47,396 nt of DNA, from contig CALFYS010000111.1 of assembly GCA_937952245.1 (NCBI GenBank), forward strand, positions 1 to 47,396. Direction: 5' to 3'. The DNA comes from an uncultured Alphaproteobacteria bacterium (GTDB taxonomy: Bacteria > Pseudomonadota > Alphaproteobacteria > Puniceispirillales > UBA1172). Under the pieces are notes generated by a model. The model searched no databases. It had not been told where the DNA came from and worked only from the letters and a program-made list of their open reading frames with translations. Each line of letters starts with the position of its first letter. Within the stretch, counting starts at the first letter, position 1. The position numbers and the translations under genes are program-made. Positions 43,273 to 47,396 of the stretch are shown piece by piece.

Positions 43273-44085
43273 CTTTTGCGCGCCATGGTAGAAAATATCC
43301 GACAAAGCATCATTGGCGCGGTCACGGAAGCCAATATCCTGTTCGGTCAAGGTCGCTACTGGGCGGTCGGTATGTTCATGATAACCATGCGGGTCTTCGC
43401 CGCGGGCTTGCTGAACATAGATTTTGCCAATCACCTGATCAACATCAGCCCCGATGTAAGATTGAATGGCAAAGCCAATCCGCCGTTCTTTTGATGTGTT
43501 ATGCCCTGAACCATGAACAACCCTTGGGTGATGGAGGGATAATTGCCCGGGTTTTAATTCAATGGGAACGGTTTCATCTTCAGGCACATCAGGGACAGTC
43601 TGGCCACGGGTTAAAAGATTATCCTTGCCAAAGGTATCAACATGATCGCGCAAGGGGTCATGATGGGTGCCCGGCCACATATACATACAGCCGTTTTCGG
43701 TGGTGACATCTGATAGCGCGAGCCAAGCGGTTACCCAATTATGCGGCTCAAGCCCGATATAACGGGCATCTTGGTGCCAAGAAATAAACCCTTGTTGTTC
43801 CGGCTCTTTAATAAATAAAGTCGTGCCCGCCACCAGAATATTCCGCCCGATCAGGCTTTCCACCGCGTCCAGAATTTTCGGGTTATGGGCAATGCGATCA
43901 AACAATGGCAACACATAATGCACATTGTTGCGATTAGGGCCGGTGATGGCATCAGGGGTTTCGCTTTCAATCGCTTCTAATTCTTGGCGCATGGCCAAAG
44001 CTTCTTCAGGGGTGAAAATATCAATCGGCGCGATATAGCCGTTATCGTTGTAAAACTGCACTTGATCTTCGGTAAGAAAAGCCAT
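43258..44085 (-). CDS. Phytanoyl-CoA dioxygenase (PhyH) family Fe(II)/2-oxoglutarate oxygenase
   Basis: PhyH-family enzymes hydroxylate varied small molecules using iron, oxygen and 2-oxoglutarate. The 275-residue protein shows the iron ligands: His and Asp in SWHQDARYIG, the distal His in HHPRVVHGSGHN, and the 2-oxoglutarate-binding Arg nearby (KERRIGF). The Asp is intact, so it should hydroxylate rather than halogenate. LSDVTTENGCMYMWPGTHH is typical of the marine-type members. AAGGGGGG precedes the ATG. It lies 46 bases after the glycerate kinase gene and may share its transcript. The substrate is unknown. Confidence 0.88.
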   Translation of the reverse strand: MAFLTEDQVQFYNDNGYIAPIDIFTPEEALAMRQELEAIESETPDAITGPNRNNVHYVLPLFDRIAHNPKILDAVESLIGRNILVAGTTLFIKEPEQQGFISWHQDARYIGLEPHNWVTAWLALSDVTTENGCMYMWPGTHHDPLRDHVDTFGKDNLLTRGQTVPDVPEDETVPIELKPGQLSLHHPRVVHGSGHNTSKERRIGFAIQSYIGADVDQVIGKIYVQQARGEDPHGYHEHTDRPVATLTEQDIGFRDRANDALSDIFYHGAQKRGKY

Positions 44086-44131
44086 GATTCCCCCCTTAAT
44101 TTGAAATATAAAATTACTTTGGCCAGAAATT

Positions 44132-45508
44132 TTAGGCTGTCAATAGAATTGCAATATCCGCCAGATTAGTGCCGGTTGGCGGCATCCGGATCAACGCCCC
44201 TAATTCATCCAAAAACGGATAGGAATCATGCCGCTGAAGGGCATCATGGCCTTGCGCTAGGTCAACATTCATCCCGCCCGGCATCCCGCCCGGCATCCCG
44301 CCCAGCATTCCACCCAACATTCCACTATGCACCAAAGCCCCCGCGGCATCTGTCGGGCCATCACGACCATCTGTCCCCGCCGCCAGCAAGACCCAATCTT
44401 GAGGACGCGTATTGGCCTGTTGCGGATGATTTCCCTTTTGATCATTCCCCTGAAGATCACTCATGGCCAGTAAAAATGCCAAGGCCAATTCTTGTGGGCG
44501 CCCGCCTTTACCCGCCGTATCCTGACTTTGGCTAAAAGTGACCACTGTCTCCCCGCCAGTGACCGCTTGCACGGGGCGTTCAGACGACAAAGCGATTTGC
44601 GCCAAAGCCCGCCCCATATCAGCCGCCTCCCCTGAAAGAACAGGTAACGGCTGGTTGCAGCCCCCAAGGGCCTTCTCAGCCGCGGTGCAACAAATGGCGT
44701 TGCTCGCCAAAATAGATGTTTGAACTTTCGCCAAGACCTTTTCGCCTTCGTCATCCCATGGGCGAAGCGGCTGATCACCCGGTCTATTCGCCATATCTTC
44801 CAGAAAAGACGAAATCTGCGGGAGTTGATCAAGCCCCGCCGCGGTTAAATAATCGCGCATCTGTTCATAAGGCACCGGATCCGCCGCCATCGGCCCGCTG
44901 GCGATGGCTGATAAATCAGTCAATTCATCGCCTGTGGGGGGGACATCCGACAACACCCATTGCGTGATCGTGGCGGGTGATGCCGCCCGTGCCAAACGCC
45001 CGCCTTTGATGCCAGAACAAAACCGCCGGACAGCGTTCATGGCATGAATATCCAGCCCGCTGGCCAAAAGGCGTTCATTGATCATGATCTTATCTTGAAG
45101 GGTGAGGCCATCGGCGGGCAAACACATCAAGGCAGAACCGCCGCCGCTGACCAACATCAAGAGGTGATCATCTTCGCCAAGACCATGGGCGCGATCCAGC
45201 ATCAACCGCGCGCCCTTCATGCTGTTTTCATCAGGGACAGGATGGCCGCCAATAACCGTTTCAAACCCCGCGACCGATTGCGCTGAAAGCAATGCCGGAT
45301 CATGGCTGATCAACACCCCTTTGGCATCCAACCCGCCATCACGGCAAGCTTGCGCCATGGGCCCTGCGGCTTTCCCTAGGGCAAAAATCGCGCTTGGGGG
45401 GCGGTCAAGATTGGCCAATGACGCCGCCATGACTTTTTCAGGCGCCGCCGCTTCAAGGGCAGCACTAAGGGCGTGTTCAGCTGTTTTGATAAGGTGATCA
45501 AGCGACAT
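44132..45508 (-). CDS. Glycerate 2-kinase (GckA/MOFRL family) with Gly-Met repeat insertion
   Basis: This kinase makes 2-phosphoglycerate from D-glycerate, feeding glyoxylate- or hydroxypyruvate-derived carbon into central metabolism. The 458-residue protein has the DUF4147 N-terminal domain (IFALGKAAGPMAQAC, GGHPVPDENSMKGA, LMLVSGGGSALM, RRFCSGIKGGRLARAA, WVLSDVPPTGDELTDLSAIASGP). The C-terminal MOFRL domain has LLAAGTDGRDGPTDAAGALV and MPPTGTNLADIAIL. Between those last motifs a repeat of four residues (GGML, GGMP) replaces the usual loop. The ATG at 45508 follows a TTG in frame, and either could start. The D-2-hydroxyacid dehydrogenase gene is 11 bases upstream. Confidence 0.93.
   Translation of the reverse strand: MSLDHLIKTAEHALSAALEAAAPEKVMAASLANLDRPPSAIFALGKAAGPMAQACRDGGLDAKGVLISHDPALLSAQSVAGFETVIGGHPVPDENSMKGARLMLDRAHGLGEDDHLLMLVSGGGSALMCLPADGLTLQDKIMINERLLASGLDIHAMNAVRRFCSGIKGGRLARAASPATITQWVLSDVPPTGDELTDLSAIASGPMAADPVPYEQMRDYLTAAGLDQLPQISSFLEDMANRPGDQPLRPWDDEGEKVLAKVQTSILASNAICCTAAEKALGGCNQPLPVLSGEAADMGRALAQIALSSERPVQAVTGGETVVTFSQSQDTAGKGGRPQELALAFLLAMSDLQGNDQKGNHPQQANTRPQDWVLLAAGTDGRDGPTDAAGALVHSGMLGGMLGGMPGGMPGGMNVDLAQGHDALQRHDSYPFLDELGALIRMPPTGTNLADIAILLTA
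44271..44324 (-). repeat. 12-bp in-frame tandem repeats in the glycerate kinase gene
   Basis: Four full 12-base units and a partial fifth encode GMLG, GMLG, GMPG, GMPG and GM in a row. Two units are identical and the outer ones differ by a few bases, which suggests recent duplication. The unit is a multiple of three, so gain or loss keeps the frame. Confidence 0.85.
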
Positions 45509-45519
45509 CAATTCATGCC

Positions 45520-46485
45520 CTAAGCCGGATTTGGCAATGGCTTTCCTGCAAAGTGAGCTTTCAGGTTTTCGACCACCATCATGCCCATGGCGTTGCGGGT
45601 TTCAACCGTACCTGACCCCATATGCGGCAATAACACGGTATTTGGCGCCGCCATAATCGCTGGGTTGATCTGCGGCTCACCTTGGAAGACATCGAGCCCT
45701 GCCCCGCCGATCTGGCCAGCGGTTAAGGCTTCGGCCAAGGCCGCTTCATCAATGACATCACCGCGGGCGGTATTGATCACAAATCCATGTTGCGGCATGG
45801 CGGCGATGGCGGCGCGTGACATGATATGGCGGGTTTCATCACCCCCGGGGCAATGCAGGCTGACAATATCTGCCGCGGCGCAAACCTCTTCGACCGTGGG
45901 CAATTGGGTGGCATCCATATCATCACAATCGGTGACGGTGGAACGGTTATAAAACACCACTTTCATGCCAAAACCATGGGCGCAACGGCGTGCCACCGCT
46001 TTGCCGATCCTGCCCATGCCGATAATGCCAATGGTCTTGCCGGAAAAATCCATGCCCAAAAGATGGGTTGGTCGCCAGCCTGTCCAGCCGCCTGCCCGCA
46101 ATTCGCGTTCGCCTTCACCGGCGCGGCGTGCGCACATCAACATCAAGGTCATGGCAATATCAGCCGTCGCATCGGTCAACACCCCCGGGGTATTGGAGAC
46201 CGGCAGGTTATGTTGAGCGGCGGCGGCAAGATCAATATGGTTCACCCCGACGCCAAAATTGGCAATCATCTGGCAGTTGCCATCCGCGCCAGCGGCGATC
46301 ACATCAGCGTCCACTTGATCAGTCACAGTGACCGCGATCGCGTCATGGGTTTTCATGGCGGCGATCATTTGGTCTTTGGTAAGCGGGCGGTCTTGTGGGT
46401 CAACCGTCACATCAAAAGCGTCGTTAAGAGCGTTTTCAGCGGCTTCTGGCCACCGCCGTGATTGAAGGATTTTGGGCTTGGTCAT
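45520..46485 (-). CDS. D-2-hydroxyacid dehydrogenase, probable glyoxylate/hydroxypyruvate reductase
   Basis: The enzyme probably reduces glyoxylate to glycolate and hydroxypyruvate to D-glycerate, the substrate of the kinase encoded next. The 321-residue protein has the Rossmann motif IIGMGRIGKAVARR near 155, the catalytic Arg in INTARGDVID, Glu in GLDVFQGEP and the general-acid His in LLPHMGSGT. NFGVGVNHIDLAAA and NTPGVLTDATADIAM fit the GRHPR/GyaR branch. Its ATG overlaps the stop of the CoA-ester lyase gene as ATGA, so the three genes are probably one operon. The exact substrate is inferred from context. Confidence 0.9.
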   Translation of the reverse strand: MTKPKILQSRRWPEAAENALNDAFDVTVDPQDRPLTKDQMIAAMKTHDAIAVTVTDQVDADVIAAGADGNCQMIANFGVGVNHIDLAAAAQHNLPVSNTPGVLTDATADIAMTLMLMCARRAGEGERELRAGGWTGWRPTHLLGMDFSGKTIGIIGMGRIGKAVARRCAHGFGMKVVFYNRSTVTDCDDMDATQLPTVEEVCAAADIVSLHCPGGDETRHIMSRAAIAAMPQHGFVINTARGDVIDEAALAEALTAGQIGGAGLDVFQGEPQINPAIMAAPNTVLLPHMGSGTVETRNAMGMMVVENLKAHFAGKPLPNPA

Positions 46486-47396
46486 GTCACACCTTTTGAC
46501 TTTAAAATATTATCATGAACCTTCAATATAGAGCGCGCCATCCGTTCGGAAGCCACATCGATCATTTTTCCTTCATATTGAACCGCGCCAAGGCCTTGGG
46601 CGGCGGCATCATCCAAAGCTTTGAGGATGCCGCGGGCACGTTCAACATCCGCCTCACTGGGGGAAAACACTTCATTGGCGAGCGGAATCTGGCTGGGGTG
46701 AATGGCCCATTTCCCCGCAAAACCAATGGCAATCGCTCGTTTTGCCGCCGCGGTATAGCCCTCTGGGTCACCGAAATCACCATAGGCGCTGTCCATTGGC
46801 ACAATACCATGGGCGCGGGATGCCGCCACCAGCCTGGATACAATACCATGCCATTGATCGCCGGGGTAATCAGGGTTTAACCCGCCAATTTCAACCGTCC
46901 GCGCATCCACGGAAGCGGCGTAATCACCTGCCCCGAAATGCAGGGCTTCAAGACGGTGGCTGCCAATCTCTTGGTTATATTGGGCAATCGCCTCAAGGTT
47001 GCTGGCCCCTTGGGCGGTTTCGATCAAGCCTTCAAGGGCAACAGGCGCAATCCCTTGGCTGGCGGCAATTTGGGTGACGATCACATCAACCGCGTAAAGA
47101 TCATGGGGGGAGCCTAGTTTAGGGATAATCACGCTATCCAGATTATCACCGACCGCTTCCAACACTTCGATCAAATCACGGTATGTCCATGCCGTATCCA
47201 GACCATTGATCCGAAGCGCGATTGTCTTGCCATGGCCGCGCCAATCCAATTCATTAATCGCTTGGATCGCGGTTTGACGCGCCGCTGGCTTTTCCCCCGC
47301 GGAAACAGCGTCTTCAAGATCAAGAAAAACGACATCAGCATCGGTGCCGCAAGCCTTGGTCATCATCTTCATGGAAGACGCGGGCACAGCCAGCAT
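46482..47396 (-). CDS. HpcH/HpaI-family CoA-ester lyase (malyl-CoA lyase-like), 5' end probably cut
   Basis: These TIM-barrel enzymes cleave or form malyl-CoA, beta-methylmalyl-CoA or citramalyl-CoA, and some act as malyl-CoA thioesterases. The visible 304 residues show VFLDLEDAVS and ALRINGLDTAW. The Mg-binding Glu is in GLIETAQG and the Asp in FGAGDYAAS, and AIHPSQIPLANEVF is near the C-terminus. The frame reaches the right edge at a Met just before the conserved LAVPASS block. Relatives have a few residues before it (often an Arg-Ser), so the true start probably lies outside. The glyoxylate product would suit the two genes downstream. Confidence 0.88.
   Translation of the reverse strand: MLAVPASSMKMMTKACGTDADVVFLDLEDAVSAGEKPAARQTAIQAINELDWRGHGKTIALRINGLDTAWTYRDLIEVLEAVGDNLDSVIIPKLGSPHDLYAVDVIVTQIAASQGIAPVALEGLIETAQGASNLEAIAQYNQEIGSHRLEALHFGAGDYAASVDARTVEIGGLNPDYPGDQWHGIVSRLVAASRAHGIVPMDSAYGDFGDPEGYTAAAKRAIAIGFAGKWAIHPSQIPLANEVFSPSEADVERARGILKALDDAAAQGLGAVQYEGKMIDVASERMARSILKVHDNILKSKGVT

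Noticed and set aside
45826..46461. 211-codon plus-strand frame opposite the D-2-hydroxyacid dehydrogenase gene
   Set aside because: Antisense shadow; His/Gly-rich translation of codon-biased DNA with no independent support.
1..47396. CRISPR arrays, tRNA or rRNA genes, insertion sequences, prophage, defence or biosynthetic islands
   Set aside because: Scanned for direct-repeat arrays, transposase- or integrase-like proteins and long gaps; none found. All gaps are under 300 bases and nearly all genes are conserved core genes.

Overview
The window is a gene-dense stretch of an alphaproteobacterial chromosome. Almost every gene is a recognisable housekeeping gene, and several blocks keep the gene order usual in that class: rpsB-tsf-pyrH-frr-uppS-cdsA-dxr-rseP-bamA-skp-lpxD-fabZ-lpxA-lpxI-lpxB, rpoZ-rel-DUF2062-pdxJ-acpS-lepB-rnc-era-recO, and NYN/UDG/smpB/dapA. 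Alphaproteobacterial traits include LpxI in place of LpxH, a short ProS without the editing insertion, one bifunctional RelA/SpoT protein, one LolC/E permease and the Bpt leucyltransferase. The base composition is moderate. A marine, SAR116-like lineage would fit, but I cannot prove that from sequence alone.

Layout. Positions 1-771 hold the start of comEC (minus), divergent from gltX and gltA (plus, 884-3655). From 18000 down to 3652 runs an unbroken minus-strand series of 15 genes for translation (rpsB, tsf, frr), UMP phosphorylation, isoprenoid, undecaprenyl and phospholipid precursors (dxr, uppS, cdsA), outer-membrane assembly (rseP, bamA, skp) and lipid A (lpxD, fabZ, lpxA, lpxI, lpxB). 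It ends head-on against gltA. dnaE, lolD, lolC/E, proS and a 3-hydroxyisobutyryl-CoA hydrolase follow on the same strand up to 26266. hemB and bpt are on the plus strand (26449-28242). Positions 28264-38006 hold parC, recO, era, rnc, lepB, acpS, pdxJ, DUF2062, rel and rpoZ. folK, an NYN-domain protein, a family-5 uracil-DNA glycosylase, smpB and dapA follow. The right end carries a PLP-dependent dehydratase, queF, a PhyH-type dioxygenase and a three-gene set (glycerate kinase, D-2-hydroxyacid dehydrogenase, CoA-ester lyase) that fits glyoxylate/hydroxypyruvate/glycerate metabolism.

I see no tRNA, rRNA, insertion sequence, prophage, CRISPR array, toxin-antitoxin pair or defence island, and no gap over 300 bases without a gene. 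I found no convincing new multi-gene system. The observations most worth checking are in RNA and regulatory structure: a compact, possibly pseudoknotted leader before rpsB; a strand-specific hairpin cluster between tsf and pyrH; an attenuator between rpsB and tsf; the gltA terminator lying antisense inside lpxB; a gltA promoter inside gltX with a palindrome over the gltA ribosome-binding site; nested inverted repeats before the NYN gene; and in-frame tandem repeats in rpoZ and the glycerate kinase gene.
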